A DNA stretch of 44,232 nucleotides from Photobacterium rosenbergii. Its GTDB lineage: Bacteria; Pseudomonadota; Gammaproteobacteria; Enterobacterales; Vibrionaceae. This document shows positions 7,934 to 17,300 of the stretch, piece after piece (position 1 is the first letter of the stretch; each line of letters opens with the position of its first letter). Location of the stretch: contig NZ_PYMB01000031.1 in the NCBI RefSeq assembly GCF_003026455.1, forward strand, positions 1 through 44,232, given 5' to 3'. A model generated the notes under the pieces. The model saw only the letters and a list, made by a program, of their open reading frames with translations, was not told where the DNA came from and did not search any database. Position numbers and translations under genes: made by a program.

Positions 7934-8407
7934 CTATAACTTATCAGCTTCAACCAGCTTGATATTGGTCCAGTTACTATCTGCACTGGCAATATAACCT
8001 GCAGTATCTTCTAGCCAGCGCTTTTGAACCGATTTATCCAAATTGAGATACAACTTGCCATCTACCACTTTCCAGGCTTCAGGATCGGTATCAAACTTCT
8101 TGTTCATAGCCACACCGAAAGCACAGTAGCCACCGTATTGAGGGGCGTATTCCGTAGGATTGGCTTCGAAGCGCTCCTGGTTATCTTTACTCGCGAAATG
8201 ATAGGTCGCCCCTTTGTAAGTCGCACTGTAATCACTCTTTCCGAGCTTGGCCTGCTGCTCGGTGAAATAAGCCACGGGATCATAGCCTTTAATTGCCAGA
8301 TCATTCTCATCAGCATTGATATCGATATCGGCTGCCAACGCTGTCATCGAAAAACTCAGCAATGCAACGGCTGAAAGGCTTCGTAGTGTTGAGGTATATG
8401 TTGTCAT
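7934..8407 (-). CDS. periplasmic YHS-domain protein
   Basis: The product is 157 residues with a signal peptide, MTTYTSTLRSLSAVALLSFS to ALAA, then a YHS domain: KGYDPVAYFTEQ, YKGATYHFAS, NQERFEANPTEYAPQYGGYCA. The family binds metal through Cys and neighbouring residues, and its secreted members have no established reaction. The start at 8407 is chosen because GGAGAG lies 5 nt upstream and the signal peptide follows directly; a longer in-frame extension upstream lacks both. It is transcribed away from the AraC-type regulator at 8544, whose promoter region it shares, so that regulator may control it (inference). It probably acts alone in the periplasm. Confidence 0.88.
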   Translation of the reverse strand: MTTYTSTLRSLSAVALLSFSMTALAADIDINADENDLAIKGYDPVAYFTEQQAKLGKSDYSATYKGATYHFASKDNQERFEANPTEYAPQYGGYCAFGVAMNKKFDTDPEAWKVVDGKLYLNLDKSVQKRWLEDTAGYIASADSNWTNIKLVEADKL

Positions 8408-8543
8408 GGTAACTCTCCGCATGATTTGAGGACGTAAGGTAAATCTAGCGGGAACTACCGACCTACAGGGGTACATTAGTCCTATACTTAATACCAATAG
8501 TACGGATTATAGTTTTAACCCAGCGCGTAAATAAGGAAATACC

Positions 8544-9404
8544 ATGGATCACCTCTCCCAACTGATGCAGCACTTCTCGGTAAAAGCAGGGGTTTTCTAC
8601 ACGGGTACGCTTTGCGGTATTTCACGCTTTGATGACCCAGCCATCTCTACGGGCCACCTCCACCTACTAAAACGCGGGGGGCTAACGATAATCGACGCCC
8701 ACAACACGCATCACCAGTTCGACAAACCGATCCTAGTCTTCATCCCTCGGCCATCGGCACATTCGCTCCATCCATATGGTCTCCCTGCAAGCAAACTTCC
8801 TGCAACTCTCCCCGGTGAAGCAATCAGCACTGAGCTCGTGTGTGCCACGGTAGATTACGGCGCAGGGACGGATAACCTATTTACTACAGCCCTCCCCTCA
8901 TTGATGGCAGTCTCACTGGATCAAGCCAGCCCCCTATCCGCGATTGTTGAACAGCTTTTCTCTGAGGCATTTTCCCAAAGCGCGGGTAAAAAACTGATTA
9001 TCGACAGGTTGTGTGAAATATTGCTGATCCTGCTCATCCGCCAAAGTATCGAACAAAAGACGCTTGATGAGGGCATGCTTGCTGGCTTATCCCACCCCAA
9101 ATTGGCAAAAGTACTCGAGTTAATCCATAACGAGCCTGAAAAGACATACTCAATGACACAACTTGCCAGTGAAGCTGCCATGTCGCGCACCGTTTTTATG
9201 GCGTCTTTCAAATCTATTGTCGGTACTACACCAGGTGACTACCAAATGCGATGGCGAGTGGAGTTGGCACAGAGCTTACTCAAAAAAGGGAAAAACCTAG
9301 CTTATGTCGCCGAAGCGGTGGGATACAGTAACCGCTCAGGCTTTGCCCGTGCTTTTCGCAAAGTGACAGGCGTGTCACCCACCAGTTGGCTCGCAGAGCA
9401 ATAA
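8544..9404 (+). CDS. AraC-family transcriptional regulator with cupin sensor
   Basis: This 286-residue regulator has an N-terminal cupin domain of the AraC cupin_6 type (about 1-180; GHLHLLKRGGLTIID and FIPRPSAHSLHP). A C-terminal double HTH (about 190-284) contains YSMTQLASEAAMSRTVFMAS and the second-helix signature YVAEAVGYSNRSGFARAFRK. The start is supported by AAGGA upstream. It is divergent from the YHS gene with a 136-bp shared control region. Cupin_6 regulators often activate a divergent oxidoreductase or isomerase gene; the ligand here is unknown. Confidence 0.9.
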   Translation: MDHLSQLMQHFSVKAGVFYTGTLCGISRFDDPAISTGHLHLLKRGGLTIIDAHNTHHQFDKPILVFIPRPSAHSLHPYGLPASKLPATLPGEAISTELVCATVDYGAGTDNLFTTALPSLMAVSLDQASPLSAIVEQLFSEAFSQSAGKKLIIDRLCEILLILLIRQSIEQKTLDEGMLAGLSHPKLAKVLELIHNEPEKTYSMTQLASEAAMSRTVFMASFKSIVGTTPGDYQMRWRVELAQSLLKKGKNLAYVAEAVGYSNRSGFARAFRKVTGVSPTSWLAEQ

Positions 9405-9541
9405 GCCTTAGCTTGGGTTGAGTGGATATTAGAACTGATAACATCTACTCCAACAGAACCGCCTAAACTCAACAGAAAAGTGCCTATCATCAGGTACTTT
9501 TCTATTGAGGCTATTTGTGACTTTTTACTTTGCGAGGGTGT

Positions 9542-10468
9542 ATGGATATTGAAGGTATTCGGTTGTTTGTCCTTGCTGCCGACATACTCAATATCAGTGC
9601 AGCGGGAAGGCAACTCGGCCTCGCTCCAGCCGTCGCTTCGGCAAAGTTGGCAAAACTCGAACACCAAATCGGAGCCGATCTTTTACACCGCTCTACTCGC
9701 AAAGTAGCTCTCTCGGCTGAAGGGGCTAAGTTCCTGCCTTTTGCCAGGGAAATCATTGCACAAGAAGATGCAGCCCGAGCCATACTGAGCAACAGTACCA
9801 AGGAGATATCAGGTACATTGCGCTTTGCTGCCACCAGCACATTTAGCCAACTGTATATCGCCCCGATTTTGCCTGAGTTTCTTGCCCGCTATCCTGGTAT
9901 CAACCTTGAGTTAAAAATGTCGGATACTAAAGTCAATCTAATTGAAGGAGGGTTCGATCTCGCTTTGCGTAACTATGCCATCGAAGACAGTAACCTCAAG
10001 GCCAGAAAACTGGCTGATGATAGACGGATACTGTGCGCCTCACCGGAGTATCTTGCCCAATTCGGCACACCTCAAACTCCCGATGATCTCACCAAGCATC
10101 AGTTATTAGTGTTTATGCGTGACAGTGCAAGGGAACTAACGGCCACAGAGTTGTCGACCACAGAACTCGAACACTCCTCGTGTTCATTCCCTCCCAAGCA
10201 AGCCAAGAGCCGGGTCATTTGCGACGATGGTTCCACCATGCGGGTAGCAACCATGGCAGGCGTAGGCATTTCCATGAATGCCTATTGGAGCGTCCACAAT
10301 GAGCTGAAAGACGGTACATTAGTCCATGTCCTGCCCAATTATGAAGTAACAGACCAATCAGCTATTTGGTTGGTTTATCCAAAATCGAATGTGTTACCAG
10401 CAAAAGTACGGGTCTTTATTGACTACATACTGGAAAAAATAGGTGATCCGCCTATTTGGGAAAGGTAG
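9542..10468 (+). CDS. LysR-family transcriptional regulator
   Basis: This 308-residue protein begins with a winged HTH (residues 1-60; DIEGIRLFVLAADILNISAA, then LAPAVASAKLAKLEHQIGADLLHRSTRKV). A two-lobed substrate-binding domain runs from about 88 onward (ISGTLRFAATSTFSQLYIAP). The sequence pattern is that of the CrgA/YafC-like subgroup. The ATG at 9542 is preferred over an in-frame ATG four codons earlier because the HTH starts there and GAGG lies just upstream. No divergent target gene is present; the preceding AraC gene is co-oriented. Target and effector are unknown. Confidence 0.88.
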   Translation: MDIEGIRLFVLAADILNISAAGRQLGLAPAVASAKLAKLEHQIGADLLHRSTRKVALSAEGAKFLPFAREIIAQEDAARAILSNSTKEISGTLRFAATSTFSQLYIAPILPEFLARYPGINLELKMSDTKVNLIEGGFDLALRNYAIEDSNLKARKLADDRRILCASPEYLAQFGTPQTPDDLTKHQLLVFMRDSARELTATELSTTELEHSSCSFPPKQAKSRVICDDGSTMRVATMAGVGISMNAYWSVHNELKDGTLVHVLPNYEVTDQSAIWLVYPKSNVLPAKVRVFIDYILEKIGDPPIWER

Positions 10469-10675
10469 GAAAGTCTGTCAAATTAGTCATTTATACAGAA
10501 CACTTATCGCACATCACAAGGCAGCATTATTGTATTACATATCAATAAATTATATGCCTTTTAGCTATTCTGAGACATCTTCGACAATATTTTTTTCTGT
10601 CTCGAACTATGCTGGGTTTATAGCCAATGACCTTGAAGTGAATTGGGTATTTCTATTCAGCAGGAGGGCGTCGTG

Positions 10676-11095
10676 ATGAAATACAAACATATCCTAGTGG
10701 CACTGGAACTATCCGAAGAAACCAATGTGCTAATTGATAGAGCTGTTTTTCTAGCCAAACTGCTCAATGCAGAGGTCTCTTTTGTCCACATTGACGGTAC
10801 TCATGGGGAAATCTACCCAGAGCTGATTGATATCAAAAAATCCCCAGGCGAAACACCTCTGGGTGAGCCTAAAATGGAACAACTCAGGGCCTTTGATACC
10901 AATACCGATTATCCAATCAAGCACTTCCTGATCGGTACCGGTGACTTGAGTAGTAAGCTACAAGATATTATCCAAGAGAATGGTGTAGAGCTCATCATCT
11001 GCGGTCACCACCATGACTTCTGGAGTAAAATCATCTCCTACTCCAAACACCTAATTAATAAATCCCCTGTTGATATCCTTGTCGTGCCAATCTAA
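10676..11095 (+). CDS. uspA: universal stress protein A
   Basis: This is a cytoplasmic stress protein of 139 residues with the single Usp fold. MKYKHILVALELSEETNVLIDRA opens it, and CGHHHDFWSKIISYSKHLINKSPVDILVVP closes it, closely matching the E. coli UspA C-terminus. It lacks the G-x2-G-x9-G(S/T) ATP-binding motif, which places it in the non-ATP-binding UspA class. The start at 10676 has AGGAGG 8 nt upstream. About 200 nt of non-coding DNA precede it and a strong terminator follows, so it is monocistronic. Family members are induced on growth arrest; no specific operator was identified. Confidence 0.92.
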   Translation: MKYKHILVALELSEETNVLIDRAVFLAKLLNAEVSFVHIDGTHGEIYPELIDIKKSPGETPLGEPKMEQLRAFDTNTDYPIKHFLIGTGDLSSKLQDIIQENGVELIICGHHHDFWSKIISYSKHLINKSPVDILVVPI

Positions 11096-11123
11096 ATCTG
11101 GCAACAGGGTATTAATCACCCAG

Positions 11124-11159
11124 AGCCGGATCAGTATTCCCCTGCTGATTCGGCTTTTT
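11124..11159 (+). terminator. rho-independent terminator of uspA
   Basis: An 11-bp stem with one G-U pair (AGCCGGATCAG / CTGATTCGGCT) and a 10-nt loop is followed by TTTTT. It sits between uspA and the convergent NifW-like gene. Confidence 0.88.
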
Positions 11160-11179
11160 CACACCTTGAGCGCCTAAGG

Positions 11180-11455
11180 TTACCGCCGCTGGCAAGAGGT
11201 ACAGCCTCGACAAGCAGACCGGGTATGCGGATCCAGCCGCCCCCTTTGCACCTTACAGTAGGCGTTTTTCAATGCCCGGCGGGCAGAGAACCAATCATCC
11301 GGCTTTGAAATCAATAAGTAGCCGTTGAATCGCTTGACCAATTGGGTGCGGTACTCATTGATAAACTTACTGTCGAAGTCAATTTCAAAGTACTCCAACG
11401 CCTGTTCAATCGACGTGAAGGTGGCTATTTTTTGCAGGATATCGTTCTGGCTCAT
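11180..11455 (-). CDS. NifW-like small protein with cysteine-rich tail
   Basis: This 91-residue protein follows the NifW layout: SIEQALEYFEIDFDSKFIN, then a helix with LVKRFNGYLLI, then WFSARRALKNAYCKV. Azotobacter NifW has the same order (SAEDFLQFFEIPYDP, LQRFHDYL, RALLAQAYADF). NifW protects nitrogenase in diazotrophs, but no nif gene is in the window and the role here is unknown. The C-terminus differs from NifW: it is short and basic and ends SACRGCTSCQRR, with three closely spaced Cys that could bind metal. The ATG at 11455 is the likely start. No Shine-Dalgarno is visible; a heptamer tandem repeat lies just upstream. Family assignment is by pattern only. Confidence 0.65.
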   Translation of the reverse strand: MSQNDILQKIATFTSIEQALEYFEIDFDSKFINEYRTQLVKRFNGYLLISKPDDWFSARRALKNAYCKVQRGRLDPHTRSACRGCTSCQRR

Positions 11456-11465
11456 CAATAATTAC

Positions 11466-11488
11466 GGCTATGGGCTATGGGCTATGGG
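11466..11488. repeat. (GGCTATG)3 heptanucleotide tandem repeat
   Basis: Three perfect copies of a 7-bp unit plus GG lie 11 bp upstream of the NifW-like start codon, where a ribosome-binding site would be. Copy-number change by slippage is possible. Confidence 0.9.
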
Positions 11489-11756
11489 CCAAAGAAAAAG
11501 TCAGTGTACGTTAACAGCAACCAATATTTATTGATACAACACGGCGTTTGCCTGCATTAGCCTGTGTTGTTGCGGTTGATTATATAGAAAACCAATATTC
11601 TCTTTTCCATTATCTCTAATTTACTGAGAGTCATTCCTCTCCTAATTTTTAATTTGTGCAGGAAACTTCTTTCAACACACTTGGCTGCACGATTCTGATA
11701 TTCATTCGATTCAAACACTTACTGCAACATTGGATGCTGAGATGAGGAGTAACACG

Positions 11757-12608
11757 ATGGAATATAAGAATTTCACGACGTTTACCGTCAACGTCGAGGA
11801 AGGTATCGCTTGGGTAACCATAGATTTTCCGCCTGTTAATGTTCAGGGGCAGGAAATGCTCGCTGACCTTAACAGCCTGGCATTGCGGCTAGAACGTGAC
11901 CGAGAAGTCAAAGTCGTTGTGTTCCAATCCGCCCATCCTGAAATCTGGGTTTGCCACTACGATACCAACCTTCTACGTGATATGTCGAAAGATGCTGTCG
12001 CCCGTAACGACGCCAAACTCCTCGATTTGCAATCCGTGTTGGAGCGCATAAGCAAACTGCCTCAAGCAACTATCGCCAAGCTTGAAGGTTTTGCCCGAGG
12101 TGGCGGCCATGAGTTTGCACTGGCCTGCGATATGCGCTTTGCCGCTCGCGGTAAATACAAATTTATGCAAATGGAAGTGGCTATGGGTATCTTGCCTTGC
12201 GGTGGCGGTGCCTCACGTATGGCGCGACAGGCGGGATTAGGCCGGGCTCTGGAAATTATCCTCAGTGCCCGTGACTTCGATGCCGATGAAGCTGAAGCCT
12301 ACGGCACTATCAACAAAGCCCTCGAGCCTGATGAAATCGGCGAATATGTTGAAAACCTCGCCAAGCGTATCGCCAAGTTCCCGGCTGAATCTATCAATGC
12401 CTGTAAACAAACCGTCTATGAGTCTATCGACAGGCCGATAGATGATGCACTTAAAGCCGAAGCCTACTGGTTGTATCAAGCCACCAGCAAAACCGCTGCT
12501 ATTAAGCGCTTCACCTGGGCCGATGAACAAGGCGCCCAGTTTGATATTGAAAACCAGCGCAACTGGGAGAAGTTGGTGATTGATATTCAGGATATTAATG
12601 AGGATTAA
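11757..12608 (+). CDS. enoyl-CoA hydratase/isomerase (crotonase) family protein
   Basis: The product is 283 residues with a crotonase core. Oxyanion-hole loop 2 is intact (ARGGGHEFALACDMRFAARG) and is followed by MEVAMGILPCGGGASRMARQAG, where the Glu of MEVAMG could act as the acid/base. Loop 1, normally F-x-A-G-A-D, reads WVCHYDTN, a marked departure. The family acts on acyl-CoA thioesters (hydration, isomerisation, hydrolysis or decarboxylation), and which reaction cannot be told. The start at 11757 has GAGGAG about 9 nt upstream; upstream in-frame codons lack a site. It is monocistronic with no other fatty-acid genes nearby, which argues against a role in a beta-oxidation operon. Confidence 0.85.
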   Translation: MEYKNFTTFTVNVEEGIAWVTIDFPPVNVQGQEMLADLNSLALRLERDREVKVVVFQSAHPEIWVCHYDTNLLRDMSKDAVARNDAKLLDLQSVLERISKLPQATIAKLEGFARGGGHEFALACDMRFAARGKYKFMQMEVAMGILPCGGGASRMARQAGLGRALEIILSARDFDADEAEAYGTINKALEPDEIGEYVENLAKRIAKFPAESINACKQTVYESIDRPIDDALKAEAYWLYQATSKTAAIKRFTWADEQGAQFDIENQRNWEKLVIDIQDINED

Positions 12609-12870
12609 CAATCTCTAGTTCGCTTTTTGGCTGCGGGCATTTATTTTTTGCTGCGCAGCCATTACTTCTCTGAGTAATACCCAAACCTCAAAACATCATC
12701 AAATATGAATAACTCATATCCATAGTTGTTGCTTATTATTTCAAATATACTCTTCTCTAAAATGACCAATATACATTCATTGAAACAAAAACAACCCGCA
12801 ATATTAGTTAAACATCTCTGCTAGATAATGCCGCTCTGATGTTAAGTCTTGAAATAAGGGAGTATTCAGC

Positions 12871-12981
12871 ATGGCTAAGCTAACTTTCATCTTTGAATTT
12901 CTTTTCTGGGCCTTGCTCATCATAACCCTCTACAAAATCGATTTAAGCTCTTACCTTCTCAACTTACTGATCAATCTATAG
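12871..12981 (+). CDS. 36-residue hydrophobic membrane peptide
   Basis: This ORF has a clear ribosome-binding site (AAGGGAG about 8-9 nt before ATG) and encodes a single strongly hydrophobic helix. Residues 5-21 read TFIFEFLFWALLIITLY, followed by KIDLSS and a second hydrophobic tail LLNLLINL. It lies 228 nt upstream of an RND adaptor gene on the same strand, separated by AT-rich DNA. Small membrane peptides such as AcrZ modulate RND pumps in E. coli, but no sequence similarity to AcrZ is claimed. It could equally be a free-standing small protein or a chance ORF; the good ribosome-binding site favours translation. Confidence 0.5.
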   Translation: MAKLTFIFEFLFWALLIITLYKIDLSSYLLNLLINL

Positions 12982-13209
12982 TAACTACTCGCCCATACCA
13001 CAATGGTAAATCTTGGCATACCAAGGCTGCCATACAAAGCCTAATTTAATCAATAGCATACAACCCTTCAAAAATGAATATCTCTTAAACATAGTTTTAT
13101 CACAAGGTGCTATTTACCATAAGCCCCATCAAAACAGTCGTATTTCACACGCAGCGGCTAAAAGAAAACAACCTCTATATAAATAAAGTTAATTCCGGAG
13201 ACAGCAGCA

Positions 13210-14301
13210 ATGAAGTTAACACTTCCAACCTTGCCCAATTACAAACTATTGAAAGTCGCGATTAGCCTAACGCTATCCGTCGTAATTTTAACAGGTTGTA
13301 ACGCAGAGCCAGAATCTGAAATAAAGGCAACTGTTGTCCGCCCGGCAATGACAGAAATTGTCACCTTTTCCAATACTTCAGAATTGAGCTTAAGCGGCAC
13401 GGTTCAATCTGCGCAACGAGCTGACCTTTCTTTTCGTTCATCAGGCCGCTTGGTCGAGATATTGGTTAAAGAAGGCGATGAGGTTAAAAAAGGCGATCTA
13501 CTGGCTAAATTGGATCCCAAAGACGCTGAAACCAACCTAAACTCAGCTCGTGTTGAAATGCGCAACACCCAAACCGAATACCAGCGTGCCAAATCAATTT
13601 TTGAATCTAGCCAAGCTATCTCGAAAAGCCAACTTGAAGAAATCGAGGTCCGTTTCCGTTTAGCAAACCACCGTCTAGATGAAGCTGAGCGTAGGTTGGA
13701 AGAAACGCGTCTGCTTGCACCGTTCGACGGCATGATCAGCCGTAAGCACCGCAACACCCATGTGTTGGTACAGGCAAATGAAGCGGTTTTGTCTCTCCAT
13801 AACCTATCCAATATGGAGGTGGTCATCGATGTCCCAGAAAGGCTGATGCTTAACGGCGATCAGCAGCAAACCAACGTAATGGCACAAGTGCCAGCATTAT
13901 CGGGCAAGCAGTTTGAACTGGCTTTAAAAACCTACTCAACCAAGCCAGATCCTGTTACCCAAACCTACGAGGTAACAATGGGTTTTGTTGATCTAAAAGA
14001 CACGACGGTTCTGCCTGGCATGACGGTTCGAGTTATCCCGGGTGAAAGCAATCAAACACTATCGTCTTCTATTTCGGTCCCACTATCAGCCGTGATCCCT
14101 GATAACCAAGGCCAACAATATTTATGGGTAGTAAACAGTGATAACCAACTAGAAAAGCGCTTCATTACAACAGGTACGCTGAAAGGAAGCCGAGTAGAAG
14201 TCACTGCCAACTTACAAGTTGGTGAGCAAATTGTAGTGGCAGGCACAGCAAATCTATCTGAAAACATGACGGTAAGACCCACTCTGATGGAGGCTAAATA
14301 A
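13210..14301 (+). CDS. RND efflux periplasmic adaptor lipoprotein (MFP)
   Basis: This 363-residue adaptor joins an inner-membrane RND pump to an outer-membrane channel. The N-terminus has a signal peptide with lipobox LTGC, so it should be lipid-anchored. The first lipoyl half-motif is SAQRADLSFRSSGRLVEILV with EGDEVKKGDLLAKLD. An alpha-hairpin follows (about 105-165), then the second lipoyl half (RLLAPFDGMISRKH), beta-barrel and membrane-proximal domains. GGAG lies 9 nt before the start. The stop overlaps the pump start by one base (TAATG), so translation is coupled. No TolC homologue is in the window, so a chromosomal TolC is presumably shared. Substrate is unknown. Confidence 0.93.
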   Translation: MKLTLPTLPNYKLLKVAISLTLSVVILTGCNAEPESEIKATVVRPAMTEIVTFSNTSELSLSGTVQSAQRADLSFRSSGRLVEILVKEGDEVKKGDLLAKLDPKDAETNLNSARVEMRNTQTEYQRAKSIFESSQAISKSQLEEIEVRFRLANHRLDEAERRLEETRLLAPFDGMISRKHRNTHVLVQANEAVLSLHNLSNMEVVIDVPERLMLNGDQQQTNVMAQVPALSGKQFELALKTYSTKPDPVTQTYEVTMGFVDLKDTTVLPGMTVRVIPGESNQTLSSSISVPLSAVIPDNQGQQYLWVVNSDNQLEKRFITTGTLKGSRVEVTANLQVGEQIVVAGTANLSENMTVRPTLMEAK

Positions 14302-17300
14302 TGAATATCGCTCGCTACACATTAGCGAAACGCACCAGTGTTTGGGTCTTGATTGCCCTGACCTTGATCGGGGGCTACCTCAGCTACCTCAAGCTTGGCC
14401 GCTTTGAAGACCCTGAGTTTGTGATCAGGCAAGCCGTCATCGTGACGCCGTACGCAGGTGCCACTGCACAAGAAGTCGCAGATGAAGTCACTGATGTTAT
14501 AGAGGGAGCAGTACAGTCATTACAGGAATTGGATGAAGTGACATCGGTCTCCAAGCAAGGTATGTCCGAAGTCACTGTTGAAATCAAACGCAGCTTCTCT
14601 AAAACCGATGCCGAGTTGCAGCAAGTTTGGGATAAGCTGCGCAGGAAAATCAATGATGCCCAGCGTTCACTGCCACCGGGAGCCGGACCATCTATCGTCA
14701 ACGATGATTTTGCTGATGTTTTTGCCCAGTTCTATGCGGTAACCGGTGAAGGCTACTCCGACAAGCAATTGCAGGACTATGTTGATGAGCTAAGGCGAGA
14801 GCTGGTACTGGTGCCAGGGGTATCGAAAACCACCACTATGGCAGAAAAGCAGGAAGCGATTTTTGTCGAAATCGCCAGTGCGCGCCTAGAGCAGTTTGGC
14901 CTCTCTGCTGAGCAGGTCTATCAGGTGCTGCAAAAGCAAAATATGGTCACAGTGGCAGGTACGCTGGAAACTGAATCTATGCGCGTTGCTGTTGTGCCGA
15001 CCTCAAGCGTGCGTACCTTTGATGATCTGAAAAACCTACAGATCGGTATCGGTGAAAACAACACCATTATGCGCCTTGGTGATATTGCAACGGTTACCCG
15101 TGGCTACCAAGAGCCAACATCCGTGCTGATGCGTTACAACGGTATGCGAGCCATTGGCCTTGGGATCTCAAATGTTGCTGGCGGTAATGTGGTCGAAATG
15201 GGTGATGCAGTTACTGCTCGTATTGCCGAACTGGAAAGCCAACGACCTGTGGGCATTGAACTGCATGATGTGTCGATTCAGTCTGAATCGGTAAAAGCAT
15301 CTGTCGCCGATTTCATCAATAACCTGATTGCTGCAGTTGTCATTGTCTTTGTTGTCTTACTGCTCTTTATGGGTGTGCGCACCGGTATTATCATCGGCTT
15401 TGTTTTGGTACTGACAGTGGCTGGCACACTGATCGTCATGCTGATTGATGACATCGCTATGCAGCGCATTTCGCTGGGCGCTTTGATCATCGCCTTGGGT
15501 ATGTTGGTTGATAATGCCATCGTAGTGACCGACGGCATTCTGACTCGCTTGCAGAAAAACCCAAATGCGAATCGCGAGGAGATTTCAGCCGAAATCGTTG
15601 AGGAAACCAAGTGGCCGCTACTCGGTGGTACCATCGTGGGGATCTGTGCCTTCAGTGCTATTGGCTTGTCGCCTTCAAACATGGGAGAGTACGCAGGTTC
15701 ACTGTTCTGGGTGATCCTCTACTCGATGTTCTTGAGTTGGGTGTTGGCCATTACCGTTACCCCGTTACTGTGCCATGACTTTATCAAGGTCAATGCAAAG
15801 AAGAGCAATGCCAAGCCGGGACGAGTCAGTAAGCTTTACCATCAGGTACTGGTTAAAGTACTCAACAACCAGAAAACCAGCATCATGGTGGTGATTGCGG
15901 TTTTCGTTATGGGTGTAAAAGCATTCGGCTATGTCCCTCCTGGTTTTATGCCAGAGTCACAGCGGGCACAGTTTGCGATTGATGTCTTCCTGCCGCAAGG
16001 CTCAGATATCTCGCGCACCGAAAGCATCCTGCTAAACATTGAAAAAGATGTAAGGGCCAAAGATGGCGTCACAAACACCATCAGCTTTATCGGCTCTGGC
16101 GGCCTACGCTTTATGCTGACCTACTCAGCCGAGCCTGAGAACCCGAGTTATGGCCAACTGTTGGTTGATGTCGATGACCACAACATTATCGAAGCACTTG
16201 TAGCCGACCTACAGGTTGAACTTGGGGAACGCTACCAAGATGCCTCGATCAATGTGTGGAAGTTCATGTTGGGCCCAGGTGGCGGCAAGAAAATTGAAGC
16301 GGCATTCAAAGGCCCTGATAGTGAAGTGCTTCGCCAGTTGGCTGAGCAGGCAAAAACCTTGATGAACGACAACCCAAACCTAATTGCTGTACAAGATGAC
16401 TGGCGACAGCAAGTGCCAGTGTTGAGCCCAGTGTTTTCAGCAGAAAAAACGCAGCAGTTCGGTTTAACGACTCAGGAGCTGAACAGCGCAATTGAACAGA
16501 CCTTATCGGGCAGGCAGGTCGGTGTCTACCGCGAAGGCAACGACTTGGTACCCATTGTTGTACGTGCGCCAAAAGATGAGCGCAACCATGAGCGTGCGAT
16601 TGAAAATACGCAGGTCTTTAGTTCAAATGCTGGTAGCTTCATCCACTTAAGCCAACTGATCGAATCAAACGATCTAGTATGGCAAGATGCCATGCTAAGA
16701 CGTGTGGACCGCATTCCGACTATTATGGCGCAGGCTGATCCTGCTCCAGGTGTGCTGACAGCAACTGCGTTCGAGTCAATCAAGGCAGAAATTGAAAACA
16801 TGCCATTACCGGTAGGCTACCAGCTTGAATGGCACGGAGAATACAAAGAGGCTAAAGAAGCTGATGAAGGCCTGATGATTTCGGCACCTTACGGTTTCGC
16901 GGCGATGGTGTTAGCAGTGGTATTCATGTTTAACGGTATCCGTCAGGCACTGGTCATCTGGTTGACAGTCCCGTTAGCGGTCGTTGGCGTAGCCGTTGGC
17001 TTGATCATCTTCCAGACGCCGTTTGAATTCATGGCCACATTAGGCTTCCTGAGCTTGGTCGGTATGATGGTGAAAAATGCGATTGTACTGGTTGATCAGG
17101 CTGACAATGAAGTACGTGCGGGTAAGGCGCCTTACAATGCCATCATTGATGCAGCGATGAGCCGAGCTAGGCCGGTGATCTTGGGTGCGACCACCACCAT
17201 TCTTGGTGTTGCGCCATTGCTAATTGACCCGTTCTTCAAGAGCATGGCAGTGACTATAATGTTTGGCCTGCTGTTTGCGACGGTTCTGACCTTGGTTGTT

